A stretch of 64,000 nt of DNA from Odobenus rosmarus divergens (taxonomy: Eukaryota; Chordata; Mammalia; Carnivora; Odobenidae): NCBI RefSeq assembly GCF_000321225.1, contig NW_004450478.1, positions 1,875,204 through 1,939,203 of the forward strand, in the 5' to 3' direction. Below the pieces are notes generated by a model, which was given only the letters and a program-made list of their open reading frames with translations, did no database searches and was not told the origin of the DNA. This document shows, piece by piece, positions 53,620-64,000 of the stretch. The position numbers and the translations under genes are program-made. Every line of letters starts with the position of its first letter. Within the stretch, counting starts at the first letter, position 1.

Positions 53620-55730
53620 TCGTATTTGTTCTAAGACATGTCTTACATCAACAAACTCTTTTTGTTTGGTTTTTTTAATCTGTCAATGTCTTTATTTGCC
53701 TTCTTTTGTAAAAGATAGTTTTGTTAGACATAAGATTCTTAGTTGACAGTTATTTTCCTTTTGGCCCTTTGAGTATATTATCCCACTGCCTCTGTCTTCA
53801 CTGCTTCTGATAGAAAGTCAACTTAATCTTACCCATTCCCCTGTATGTGCTTTCAAGATTTACTCTTTGTCATTGTCTTTCAACATTCTATAACGGGTCT
53901 TGATGTGGACTCTGTGGACTTCATACACTTGGAGTTTGTTTCACTTTTGGAATGTATATATTAATGTTTTTCATCAAGTTTGGAAACCTTTCAGCTCTTA
54001 GTTTTTGAATATTTTTTCTGTCCATTTCTTCTCTTGGTACTCCCATTTATATACTATGGTGCACTTAATGGTTTCTTCCATTTCTCTGACAGTCTGTTCC
54101 TTTTTCTTCATTCTTCTTTCTCGCTATTCTATAGATTACAATCTCTATATATTTTCTTGATCTATTTTTAAGTTCACTGATTATTTTTACTGCCACCTCA
54201 AGTCTGGGACTATTGAGTCCCTTTAATGATTTTTTCATTTTGATTATTGTTCTTTTCAACTCCAGAATTTTTACTTGGTTCTTTTAAATAATTTCCCTTT
54301 ATTGATATTCTCTATTTAATGAGACATTGTAATCTTCCTTCAAGTTTTTAGGCATAGTTTCTTTTGGTCCTTTGAATATATCTTTAATAGTTGGTTTAAA
54401 GTTATTGTTTTCTGGATTGATCATCTGGGCTCTTTTAAATGCAGTTCCTGTTGCCTGCTTTTTTCTCTGTATGTAGGTAACATTTTCCCATTTATTTGCA
54501 CGTCTCATAATTTTTTTATTGAAAATGGACACTGTAGAAAATATATTTTAGGAACTCTGGATGCTGATTCCTACCACCCCCACCCCAGGCTTGTTTTTGT
54601 CATTGTTTGGTTCATTGTTTATTTGCTGAGTGACTTGGCTGAAATAATTCTGTGACGTCTATTTCTCCTGCTGTGTGCAATCTTTAATGCCCCTGCTCAG
54701 ATATTTTTTCTTGTTTTTATCTTTTAGTCTGGTAAACTAGGGTTTGCCCCTGGGCTGGCATGAGCCGCTCATTGGCTAAAAGTTGTGCTTAAGCTCCCTT
54801 TAGTTTGTTATATTTTTACCCTTTAACATTAGATGTATATGTATGGCTTGGAAGTTGCTATTACAGTTCAGGGATTTTATGTGGGTTTGCCCCCATGTTC
54901 TTCCAGGACCTTCCAGGAAGCATTCCTTAGAGGCCACAGCCTTTGGTATGCAAACATTCTCCCAGAGTGCTAAGGATGACTATGATTTAATTTTTAAGCC
55001 TGGCTTCCTAGGAGTTACTCTTGGGGCAGAGTGACTTAGTTTTCAGCCAGTGTTTAGTCTCAGGTTGTACTGAAGCCCTTTGTGCCAGTGAGGCTTATGT
55101 CCTGTGTTGATGGGAACTATGGGACTGGAATGGTTTTTTGGGACTGCACTGAATTGAAGCCTTTGTATGGTATCATTAGTCAAACGCTGGCTATGTATCA
55201 GCCCCTGATGCATAATGGTAACTGACACTATCGAACCACCTGAATCTGAAGTTTATTGCAGCATCTGGCTCTGTGCTTGCCCACATATTGATGTAACATT
55301 TCCATCTTATGATGAATTGCTGCTGGATCCACACAGTCTCATGACTTGGTGGATCTGAATGAACTCAGATCTTTTTTTTAAGATTTTATTTATTTGACGG
55401 AAAGAGAGAGAGCAGAGGGAGAAGCAGGCTCCCCGCTGAGCAGGGAGCCCGATGCAGGACTCGATCCCAGGGCTCTGGGATCATGACCTGAGCCGAAGGC
55501 AGATGCTTAACTGACCAAGCCGCCCAGGCGACCCTGAATGAACCCAGATCTTTACCTTTGATTTTGGTCCCTGAGTTTTCCTTACTAATGTCAGGTCACC
55601 GATGGAATTAAGAACATGTTTTAAAATATCTTATCCAGCACTTTTAGTTTTTAGGAGAAACAGTGGTTGATATATCTAGTCTGCTGCCATGAACAACAAG
55701 GAAATTTCAGACATGGGTTTAAGATAGGGC
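53620..55730 (-). mobile_element. 5' half (ORF1 and upstream) of an old L1/HAL1-like element
   Basis: Read right to left, 54540-53640 shows the reverse complement of L1 ORF1: CCTTTGAATATATCTTTAAT, TTGATATTCTCTATTTAATG, TTCAACTCCAGAATTTTTAC, TTCAAGATTTACTCTTTGTC and CTTCTGATAGAAAGTCAACT in order, the last blocks corresponding to the C-terminal part of ORF1. 54540-55730 is upstream L1 sequence, less certain. Frames are broken, for example short minus frames at 54065-54532 hold separate ORF1 pieces. A SINE interrupts it at 55375. Confidence 0.65.
55375..55534 (-). mobile_element. caniform SINE, short variant
   Basis: Minus-strand copy of 160 bases that lacks the segment between the (GA)n part and the GCAGAGGGAGAAGCAGG block. 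Flanks TGAATGAACTCAGATCTTT at 55356-55374 and TGAATGAACCCAGATCTTT at 55535-55553 form a 19-base duplication with one difference, one of the longest in the window. Confidence 0.95.
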
Positions 55731-58700
55731 ACTGAAATGATAGGTACCTGTTTTAACTCTACCGTTAAGAGCTTTTTACTATCTTTCCTCTAAAAAAATA
55801 AGTACTGTCAGATCATCCCCTGTGGCAGTTAAAATTCTCCAGGAAGCAGACACTAAGGCAGAACTAGAAGTGCCAGAGATTTATGTAGAAAAAGGCCTGT
55901 ACAGAGGGAGAGCAACCAGGAGCTAGCAGGGAGGGTCTTCAGATAATAGTGTATGTCTGACACTTGTGAAAAGAGAGAGGGAAGGAAGGAAGATTTGGTA
56001 AGAAGAATCTCAGACTGCATTGCAGTTCTTAGAAAGTCTCAACCAGGCCGAGTGGGAGGGGGCACTAAGATGATTTTCCACTAGAGGAGTGCTGCATTGG
56101 ACAGAAGTGGCCACCACACTCAGCCATTGTCTGGGACCATCTGGGGAGAGCACGGCCTCAGCACTTGTGGTGCAGCAGATCCTGATGGTACAGAAGCTGG
56201 ATGCTGTCAGCTACCTACACTTCTCACAGCAGCTTCTCCCTAAAGGGAGGACCTTGATGGTTGCAGTAACCCTGGTCTATCCCATGCAGCTTGTACTGCT
56301 GCTTCTTTAGCTCACATATACTAGGAGAGAATAAGTTGTTTCTACTCCAAATACCTCGTATTTAAGATTCACTGAATGATCCCCTCTTCTCTTCTCTGGG
56401 TAACCTTACCCCTAAGTGCCCACTGCGGTATATCACAGCCAATCATTTAAAAAAATTCTTACTAACATACAAGGGACTCTAGATTTAACGTACAGTCCTC
56501 ATTAGGAAATGAACAAGTGTGATATCCTCTACTTCTCATTAGTGTAGTAAAGGGTTAGAATGCTGATGCATCTCTCCGACTTGGCATTTTCCCCTATTCT
56601 TCTTGTTACGAACTACACAAATCTGTACTCTTAGCATGGTTGATTGCTCTTGCTGGCTCAAATGACTTTCATTCTCACATCCATCTGATCTCTCTCTTAT
56701 AAATAGATGTGAAATAAGACTTTTGCCCTTATCCTGGAACAGAGGTTAAGGCCCAGATTGGGAAGTGTGATCAGACAATGATCCTCCCTACCGTCTTCAG
56801 TTAATATGAGGGAAAGGGATCAGTCCCCGTGAAACTCTAGCTCCTCCTTTCTTGTCTGGGGTCAGAGAAGGAGGACAAAACAAAAAAAAACAAAAAAAAA
56901 CAAAAAAAACCTGAAATAGCAACAGCAGAAAGAAAGTCTGACATCTGATTAACAGGGGGGCAATTTCCCCTTCGCCTTATTTCAGAATGATTGCAGAGTA
57001 AGGAGAGCCCTCAGCTCACTGGTGTTGATTTTATGTAAAAGAAAGTAGAAAGTGATGATTCTTGCCTATCTGGAGTCTTCCTCAAATAAAATTTGCCTAC
57101 AGCGACATTAGCATAACAAAACCCAGCATATTCCCACCCTTCCTCTAGCATTTTTCCTGAAGCATTAGTAGAATACTGGGAACTCCACCGTATACATGTT
57201 AGTCATTCTTGCCTAGAAATCTTCAGATCATTATTAATTTATTGAAATCTGAGAAAAGAAATCCAAGGGTTTTTTTCTTCCTATGCCATGAAACAGGTTC
57301 AGAAAAGATTACTGTTTGGTGTCATGGGTCAAATAATATATCAAGATTTCAATATTGGCTCTCTTAGTCATTGGACAGGCAGAGCTGATCACAGTTATAC
57401 AGTAAATCATTCTTGGCACCAATCCATTACTTATTCTCTCTCCATTCACGAAAACACAAAACCCAACTTCATTATGTACTATAGCCATTAGCTACTTCTA
57501 ATAATTTCCAGCTAAATTAGTTCAGAAGCCCAAATTCTATTTTAATCACAGAGTGATTTAAATTCTCCTTCTTTAGAGTTTTGGTTTCAAATGTCAAGCC
57601 AATTATATGAGTCATTTTAGATAGTTGTTTCTATTCATTACTAAATAATTGTCTTTAATCTATAAGTCCTTGCAAAGTATTTTTCCTAATTACTTGCCAT
57701 ACAGTAGCTGTCCTGTAATCTAGCATTTTTTTCTTCTAGTTGGCAGTCTTAATGTATTAAAACTACTTGCTACTCATATGTAATTCTTAAAATAAAAGAC
57801 TTTTCCTCTTTTTCTTTGGCTTTTAAGACCAAAGTCTGTATAGAAAATAACTTTAGGAAAGAAAAAGACCTTCATTATATTAAAATGGTGTTCTTTTCTA
57901 TTGCATAATTATTTCTCTATTTATTTTCAGATGATCACTAGAATTTTTTAAGTACCAGTGTAATAGATTAATGTCTATTAAATAAATTTATCTCGCTTTA
58001 AACTACTTAAAAAATTTAAAGGAAAAAAATTACTCATGTGGAAGTGAGTCTGCAGATACATTCCAAATGAAGAGACTTGACAAAATAATGAAAGGTACAT
58101 GTTTTCTAGGAAATATTCAAATTCCACCTTCTTCATATGGAATAGGAGAATCATGGAATATGAAAAACTTCCTCATATTAATTGATCACCTTCACATTTC
58201 ATGTGCCATAAGATCTGCTCAGGGTCAAGGTCCATCATCTTAGTTTCAGGTAAAAATTGCTCTTTTCCTATTTCACAAATGTAGAGAGGTGGATAATACC
58301 AAGTGATGTTGAGGGGGTGGGAAGACGGGAAGTCTCCTGCACTGCTGGGGGAGGGTAAAGTAAGAGAGAACTTCTCACAAGCTCTGCAAGGACCAATGGT
58401 GATAATGCCTGTGGATCAAGGAGTTTGACTGCCCCAGTCTCAGCAGCCAAGTTCCACAACAAACAAAGTAATGATAATAAATATTAAAAAGTTATTGACA
58501 GAGATATATAAGGAAATTATTTTATGTTTCTCTTCCTTTGTCACTTGTCATAAAGGTGGGTATCCTAGGAGTGGTTAGAGATCACTTAGTATTTTCACTG
58601 AGCATGACAAGGGTCATGATGGCTAAAGTTAATACTATTTCAAGAATACAGCTTTTTCAGTATATAGGGGAGCTGTGGGTTTCCAGGAAACTAATTTATT

Positions 58701-58917
58701 TTGAAAAAAAATCCCAAAGAAAAAAATGAATAAATGAGAGTACAGGTATACTTAATTATTATTTGTATTTATTATAATATATTAGAATATATATGTGATA
58801 TGAGCCAAAATGCATAGTTCAAACTGTATCTTCTATTGGCTTCTCAACCATTTTTTCCATACACTGAAGCCCATTTTTAGTAGACTGGAGATTATAATGA
58901 GTAAAATTGGGTTAGTT
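55731..58917. other. unassigned DNA, 3.2 kb
   Basis: No gene or repeat family recognised with confidence. 55830-56330 is somewhat GC-richer (GTTAAAATTCTCCAGGAAGC, GACACTAAGGCAGAACTAG) and could be an old repeat. A (CAAAAAAAA)n tract lies at 56877-56911. Frames of 60-75 codons at 56089-58729 lack motifs. Confidence 0.4.
56877..56911. repeat. (CAAAAAAAA)n tract
   Basis: Three to four units of C followed by 8-9 A. Confidence 0.85.
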
Positions 58918-58936
58918 AGAAGTTTACTTACTCTAA

Positions 58937-59131
58937 GGACTCCTGGGTGGCTCAGTCCATTAAGCCCCTGCCTTCGGCTCAGATCATGATCCCGGGGGCC
59001 TGAGATCGAGCCCCAAGTCAGGCTCCCTGCTCAGTGGGGAGTCTGCTTCTTCCTCAGTCCCTCCTCTCCCTCCCTCTCCTTATGAGCTCCCTCTCCCTCT
59101 CAAATAAATAAATAAAATCTTTTTTAAAAAA
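58937..59131 (+). mobile_element. caniform SINE
   Basis: Plus-strand copy whose head has lost GGGCG (starts GGACTCCTGGGTGGCTCAG). Flanks AGAAGTTTACTTACTCTAA at 58918-58936 and AGAATTTTACTTGTTCTAA at 59132-59150 form a 19-base duplication with three differences. Confidence 0.94.
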
Positions 59132-59150
59132 AGAATTTTACTTGTTCTAA

Positions 59151-60109
59151 TTTTTCCCCATACTCTTAGCATTTGTCACAAGCAGTGATGGATGGAATAT
59201 TTCCATAATCTCTATCTTCCAGCAGAAAGGAATGTATACACATATATCTTCACAAAAGGAAGAAGTGAGGCTTAATTCCTGATGTGAATCAAAGAGTGGA
59301 ATGTCCGCACCACTTCAGGCTTAGATTACTTGCAGTGACTTCAATGAAATATGACTTAACTGCTCTGAAATGAGCCTCTCCCAGAATACAGGACTGACAG
59401 TACATAGCTTCAGAGTACAATAAATATTTTTAGAAGTATGTATCCCTAAGGGGCCCAACATCATTCTTAGAACTGAAAGGTGTTACCTTAGACTCTTTAT
59501 GAAAATTCCAAATCTGTTCCCCAACACTACTAGCAATCTGTAAGCCAAATATCCACCATCATCATTAACCAATATTTATTGTTACACCCTCCGTGTATAC
59601 AGCAGAACAAAAATAATTCAACTGGTTATTTACCTACTTAATATTATTCTGTGAAAATGGCTATAATTCAGTAGAAAGTTTAGTCAATAGGGAAAGTTAA
59701 AACCTTCTTACAATATGTACTAACCCCATAACAGTCTCATTCAGGATTATTTTTTCAAACGTATTCACATAACTTTTGTTACTCCATCTGTCATAAAGAT
59801 TGCCTTTGCTTTCTCAATTCAGTGACTTTTATGCCATCATGTAAATTGAGGGAAATGTCTTTAGGTAATAGGCTACCTTTATATATCTATAAATATTTTA
59901 TCTTCATTAAGTCCTTTTAATTAGTAATAATTTAAGAATTATTCATGAATTCAGACAAAGTTATCTATCAAGAAGTACTGTGTGCCTATCAGCACATTAG
60001 TTTATGTGTAGAATGATATACTCTTGTCAAAAAGATACGACCTCTGTTAGTAAAATAAATCAAGGACAGCACACATCAGAGTACCTTGAAATAATTATAG
60101 AGCCGAGTT
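59151..60109. other. unassigned AT-rich DNA
   Basis: No recognised repeat or gene. Confidence 0.4.
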
Positions 60110-60230
60110 TTTCCTTCAAAGGTTCTAAAAGTCAAGGACTATTTTACATATACTTTTATATTCAATATCCAGTATAGTGCTTGGCACGTAGTAGATGTTC
60201 TAGACAGGCTGTGGAATGAATGAATAAAAC
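60110..60230 (+). mobile_element. L2 3' end fragment
   Basis: TCAATATCCAGTATAGTGCT, TGGCACGTAGTAGATGTTCT and TGTGGAATGAATGAATAAAA are the L2 terminus (CAGTGCCTGGCACATAGTAG, then TGAATGAATGAA) with few changes. Confidence 0.75.
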
Positions 60231-60689
60231 TTATAATCTGGTTGAGAAGGCAACACTGAACATTAAAACAACAACAACAAAGAGCTCAACTTAGAAAGGT
60301 ATGTTGGGGTCAAAGCATCTAAAGGCAGTGAATATCAATCCAAAGAATTTGGTTTGTATTTTCTAGGGAATAATAGTTTAGAGAAGTGGACAGAAAAAGA
60401 AATGAAATTCATTGATCACTTGTTCCAGCATTATTTTCACCTAATTTTATTATTTGCTCATTTTAGTTAGTAAGGGCCCAAGGCAAGGTACAGTCTGATC
60501 TTCTGCATAGAAGGGTGAAGAGGAAACCACCATTTGAAGAAGGAACCAGAGGCCAGAAGCTACAAGCAAACTGTTGGTGAACTTGCTTATAAAGTGCTTC
60601 CCAACATATGTGGCCAGGCTCCAGGTTATTCACACTCAAGTGTGGTGGTTTTAGACGTCATAATTCTACCTTTATTTGGGTGGCCATTT
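60231..60689. other. unassigned DNA
   Basis: No recognised content. An AACAACAACAA run lies at 60268-60279. Confidence 0.4.
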
Positions 60690-60850
60690 GATTAAAGCCT
60701 GTCTCCCCCCACTAGTCTGCTCATGCTCTGAGGGTCAGGACCCTGCTCTTTGTTGCTCCCCTGTGTTCCATATCTCAGCACAAGGACTGGCTTACGTTCT
60801 GCTCAAAATTTGTGTTGAATTTATGAAGCTGTTACTATTAAGCAGAACTG
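60690..60850 (+). mobile_element. L2 3' end fragment
   Basis: TTAAAGCCTGTCTCCCCCCA, CTAGTCTGCTCATGCTCTGA, GGGTCAGGACCCTGCTCTTT, GTTCCATATCTCAGCACAAG and AAAATTTGTGTTGAATTTAT follow the L2 3' end in order (clipping of the usual GCCTGGCACATAGTAGG part). A 69-codon frame across it is L2 translation. Confidence 0.65.
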
Positions 60851-60910
60851 AGAACTTAGACTATATATATTTTTTATTCCACTAATTCTGATCATAAGTA
60901 CATTTCTAGC

Positions 60911-60919
60911 AAAGAAAAA

Positions 60920-60976
<57 letters not shown>

Positions 60977-61042
60977 AAAGAAAGAAAGAAAGAAAAGAAA
61001 GAAAGAAAGAAAGAAAGAAAAGAAAGAAAGAGAGAGAGAGAG

Positions 61043-61105
<63 letters not shown>

Positions 61106-61125
61106 AAAAGAAAAAGAAAGAAAGA
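60911..61125. repeat. (AAAG)n microsatellite, about 215 bases
   Basis: Tetranucleotide AAAG units with a few AAAAG and a GAGAGAGAGAGA block in the middle (about 61029-61046). All purine on the plus strand, so a mirror-repeat structure is possible. Allele length is likely variable. Confidence 0.97.
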
Positions 61126-61449
61126 CAGCAGAGGTTAATTTAGTTTTTAAAATATGCTACATAACTTGGATAACAAAGGAAGAGAATCAAGAGACTAGAC
61201 CAGAGAGTGCCTGACAGTTTAACTTCCTAGCAAACTTTCCTATTTTCTTGACTTGTTCCTTACTTGATATATTCTCAAAATTAAAAAGCAAGTATTTGTT
61301 GCAACAAGGTAAACAATACAATAAATAATGCTTAAGGCAAAAATAATCATTTCTGCCTCCCTTCCTATTCTCACCTGTCCTAAAAATCAGTATTAATAGC
61401 CTGGCATCTGTACTCTTCTATGCCTTGGTCCTTGCTCATACAACCACAT

Positions 61450-61456
<7 letters not shown>
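61126..61456. other. unassigned DNA
   Basis: AT-rich, no recognised content. Confidence 0.4.

Positions 61457-61502
<46 letters not shown>
61457..61502. repeat. (CT)n(AT)n compound microsatellite
   Basis: About 14 CT units followed directly by about 9 TA units. Confidence 0.95.
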
Positions 61503-61909
61503 AAATACTGGTTTGTATTTTAAATTTTTATTGTAAGATATAAAAACAAGACTGCATAAAACATATAGAATAAAAAGTAATTGGAATAAAAAGAATAATT
61601 ATAAAGTCAACACCTATGTAAAAATTATCCATATAGAGAGAAAAGATGCTTTCAGAACTCAACACTCCCAGTATGCCTTTTTCTATCCTAATGGAGATAC
61701 CATTATCCTAACTTTTGTGATAATCACTTCTATGCTTTTTGAAGAAGTTTTGACACCTATATTACAATCCTAAATATAGTATATTATGCATATTTTAATA
61801 TTACATTAACTACTCCAAAATATATGTAGCTTAGGTGTGTGTCTTGTATCTCCTATTCAGTAGTTTGTGAGATTCATTATTATTGTTTGTAGCTACAGAT
61901 GTTCATTTT

Positions 61910-62116
61910 TTTCAAAGATTTTATTTATTTATCTGACAGAGAGAGAGAGAGAGCAAGAGAGAGCACAAGCAGAGGGGGAGCGGCAGGCAGAGAGAGAGGG
62001 AGAAACAGGCTCCCCGAGGAGCAGGGAGCCAGATGCAGGGCTCCATCCCAGGACCCTGGGATCATGACCTGAGCTGAAGGTAAACGCTTAACCGACTGAG
62101 TCACCCAGGTGCCCCT
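61910..62116 (-). mobile_element. caniform SINE in L1M
   Basis: Minus-strand copy with a long (GA)n block and head ending near 62116. Flanks CAGATGTTCATTTT at 61896-61909 and CAGATGTTCACTTT at 62118-62131, a 14-base duplication with one difference. Both a plus and a minus frame over it are SINE translation. Confidence 0.94.
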
Positions 62117-62141
62117 GCAGATGTTCACTTTCATTACTTTA

Positions 62142-62290
62142 TAGCAGTGGCACTCAGTGTCGACCTTTGACCATCCACATCAGCATTATCCTAGAAACCT
62201 GTTAGAAATGTAATTTTCAGTCTCTACCAAGACCTACTGATTCAGAAATTCTGGGGATGAGGACCAGCAATCTGTTTCAACAAGCCCTAA
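62142..62290 (+). mobile_element. MER5A-like hAT transposon remnant
   Basis: TAGCAGTGGCACTCAGTGTC, ATCAGCATTATCCTAGAAAC, GACCTACTGATTCAGAAATT, CTGGGGATGAGGACCAGCAA and CTGTTTCAACAAGCCC follow the MER5A order (CAGTGGTTCTCAA, CATTAGAATCACC, GGGGTGGGGCCCAGG) with high divergence. Confidence 0.6.
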
Positions 62291-62394
62291 CTTTAATTAA
62301 CTCTCAAAAGCTCCATTGCCAAATACCATCACATTGAGGGTTAGGGCTCCAAAGTATGAATTTTGGAGGGACGTAATTCAGTCCATAGTACCTA
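62291..62394 (-). mobile_element. MaLR LTR 3'-type fragment
   Basis: CTCTCAAAAGCTCCATTGCC, AAATACCATCACATTGAGGG, TTAGGGCTCCAAAGTATGAA, TTTTGGAGGGACGTAATTCA and GTCCATAGTACC match the start of a MaLR LTR read in the minus orientation, comparable to 32110-32217. Only about 100 bases remain. Confidence 0.75.
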
Positions 62395-62900
62395 CCATCA
62401 TGGCTTGTATTGAATGGGGTAGATTTCCAAGAGTGCAGTGGCTATGTGGAATTATCTAGTAAATGGTACCAGACTGATATCCACAGATATAACAATTCAC
62501 AATTATGCCACCTGTACATAAAAATGTATGAGTAATGTTTTCATCTCATCCCTGCCAGCCCTGGAATTGGTTATTTATATCTTTTTTCTACTTGTCTATC
62601 GGGTTGCTTGCTTTTCTGACCACTATATAGTTCTATTTATATTATGTATAGCAGTATCCTTTATAATTCCTCCATGCTGGAAATAATTTTCCCCTATCAT
62701 TTGACTGCCTTTGTTTACAGGATCGTTGCCATTTCATTAAAAGACATATAATCAAATACATCTATCATAATTTGGGTTCTGTAGTCTTGATTAATATAGT
62801 ATCTCCTCTCCTTATGTTTTCAAATCTGGAATTTATTTATGCATATTATATGTGATAGAAGTTCAACTTTATTTTCTTTTAGGTTGATAGGCAATTGTAC

Positions 62901-63795
62901 ATCATTATTTAATAAATAAACTACCTTTCCCAACTAAACTGAAGTATCAACTTTGTTGCATGCATATTAACTTCTCATATATTCTGGGACTTATATATGG
63001 CTTTCCCATATTGTTTTTCTGATTTTTTTTTTCCCAACATCAGCTTTACACTTACTTGATTTCAGTGTAATGTCTTCACTCCTTCCTGTCAACTCAATTC
63101 AGTTAAGCAGTTGAGTGCCTTCCTCCCTTTCTCCCTTCCTTAGTTTCTGTGTTCGTCTAGATTTTCGGATGTTTGTTCGTCCATATGAACTCTAAGATTA
63201 TTAAAATTCAAAACTTTTAAAAATTCTTGTTTCAAATTGAATTGCAAATGTATTAGATTTATGTAATAATTTTGGTAAAATTGCCTTTTTAATGATTTAC
63301 TTGATATATTTTATTTCTCCTGTTTTTATTATGTTAGTACTTGTTTTGCAGTAAAGCTTTCCTTCTTTTGTTTTCTTTTTTGGGGAAGCGTTGATTGCAT
63401 TGTCACTCATTCCTCTTCTTCCTTATTAAAGGCTAGAAAACTTCCCTTCCCTTTTCTGGATCTCATAGGTTCACACAATTCTCTTATACAAGAAAACCGG
63501 CCTCCAACTACTTTTCCAGCAAGATGTTCTCCTTTTCCACTGCTTTCATCCTCCCTCCAAACAATAAGTGGTTTGAAACACTTTCATTTCCCTCAACTCT
63601 CCCCTCCCTTCTCCTCCCAAGTGTTGCTGAGATAGACTAGTATTTTTAGTTCTAGACTATTATTAGAATTTCCCTTGCAGTATTCCAAAAATTATCTTCT
63701 ATTTCGTAAGTCCTTGTTTAGCAGTGACACTCCATATTTTCAGCATTCTATAAGTACCCAAGGTTTATGGCTCATTACTTTTCACCTCCTATTTG
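62901..63795. other. unassigned AT-rich DNA
   Basis: T and C-rich in places, no repeat family recognised, no coding frame of note. Confidence 0.4.
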
Positions 63796-63803
63796 AAGAT
63801 GAT

Positions 63804-64000
63804 GTAGTGGATTAAATAGTGACCCCCAAAAACCTGTGTCTGAGTCCTAATCCCCACTCCCTGTGAACCTGACTTTATTTGGAAATAAGGTCTTGGTAGA
63901 GGTGATTAGTTTAGGATCTAGAGACAAGATTATCCAGGATTTAAGGCGGGTCCTAAATCTAGAGACAAGATTATCCAGGATTTAAGGCGGGTCCTAAATC
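63804..64000 (+). mobile_element. MLT1-type MaLR LTR, truncated by the window edge
   Basis: TGTAGTGGATTAAATAGTGA, CCCCCAAAAACCTGTGTCTG, AGTCCTAATCCCCACTCCCT and TTATTTGGAAATAAGGTCTT follow the 5' part of an MLT1-type LTR in the plus orientation. It carries the 41-base tandem duplication at 63918-63999, and the remainder lies beyond the window. Confidence 0.85.
63918..63999. repeat. 41-base perfect tandem duplication within the LTR
   Basis: Two identical 41-base units, 63918-63958 and 63959-63999, each from CTAGAGACAAGATTATCC to GGCGGGTCCTAAAT. A further unit may lie beyond the edge, since base 64000 is C as in the next unit start. Confidence 0.97.

Larger units (their letters stand above)
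61505..62900 (-). mobile_element. old L1M 3' region, minus strand, with later insertions
   Basis: Left part, 61505-61895: TTTTATTGTAAGATATAAAA, AAAGTCAACACCTATGTAAA, ATCCTAACTTTTGTGATAAT and TTTGTGAGATTCATTATTAT are the reverse-complement L1M 3' UTR. Right part, about 62395-62900: TGGGGTAGATTTCCAAGAGT and TGGTACCAGACTGATATCCA continue the same L1M order beyond the insertions (compare 38390-38450). Between them lie a SINE, a MER5A-like element and a MaLR piece. Confidence 0.6.

Overview
This window looks like gene-poor nuclear DNA from a caniform carnivore. The main evidence is about 31 copies of a tRNA-derived SINE. Each starts GGGCGCCTGGGTGGCTCAG, carries a GGTCATGATCCCAGGG block, and ends in a CT-rich stretch followed by AAATAAATAAATAAAATCTT and poly-A. 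Several young copies have a tail reading CTCCCACTCCCCCTGCTTGTG, which points to a non-canid caniform such as a bear, seal or mustelid rather than a dog. Two L1 3' ends of the carnivore type, mammal-wide old repeats (MIR, L2, L1M, MaLR LTRs, MER5A-like and Tigger-like DNA transposons) and very low CpG agree with this. The species call is inference.

I found no protein-coding exon, rRNA, functional tRNA or CRISPR array that I can support. The longest open frames (about 60-125 codons) are translations of repeats or chance frames in unique DNA, so none is annotated as CDS. The window is probably an intron or an intergenic desert.

Layout. 0-16 kb: mostly unrecognised single-copy DNA with a few SINEs, an ERV1-like LTR near 2.2-2.6 kb, a (TG)n tract at 3.4 kb, and MIR and L3-like fragments. 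16-26 kb: a dense SINE cluster (ten copies) and an old L1 on the minus strand at 23.5-24.4 kb. 26-36 kb: unique DNA, an ERVL-like LTR end, a MIR split by a Tigger-like DNA transposon at 30.2-30.8 kb, a solo MaLR LTR with a 5-base target duplication at 31.9 kb, and more SINEs. 36-44 kb: one old L1 on the minus strand, spread over about 5.8 kb and cut up by a MaLR LTR, a carnivore L1 3' end and three SINEs. 44-50 kb: unique DNA, SINEs and a second carnivore L1 3' end. 50.5-52.7 kb: a decayed ERV1-like provirus remnant with a SINE at its left edge and an L1M fragment inside. 53-56 kb: the ORF1 and upstream part of another old L1. 56-64 kb: unique DNA, L2 pieces, a 215-base (AAAG)n tract, an L1M 3' region interrupted by a SINE, a MER5A-like element and a MaLR piece, and at the right edge a MaLR LTR carrying a 41-base tandem duplication.

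There are no genes here to work together. The biology readable from the window is the layered history of transposon insertion, with target-site duplications that date the layers relative to each other. I saw nothing that qualifies as an undescribed biological system. The most unusual local structures are a perfect 13-base hairpin created inside one SINE, stacked micro-duplications inside another, several G-quadruplex-prone runs, and the (AAAG)n tract.
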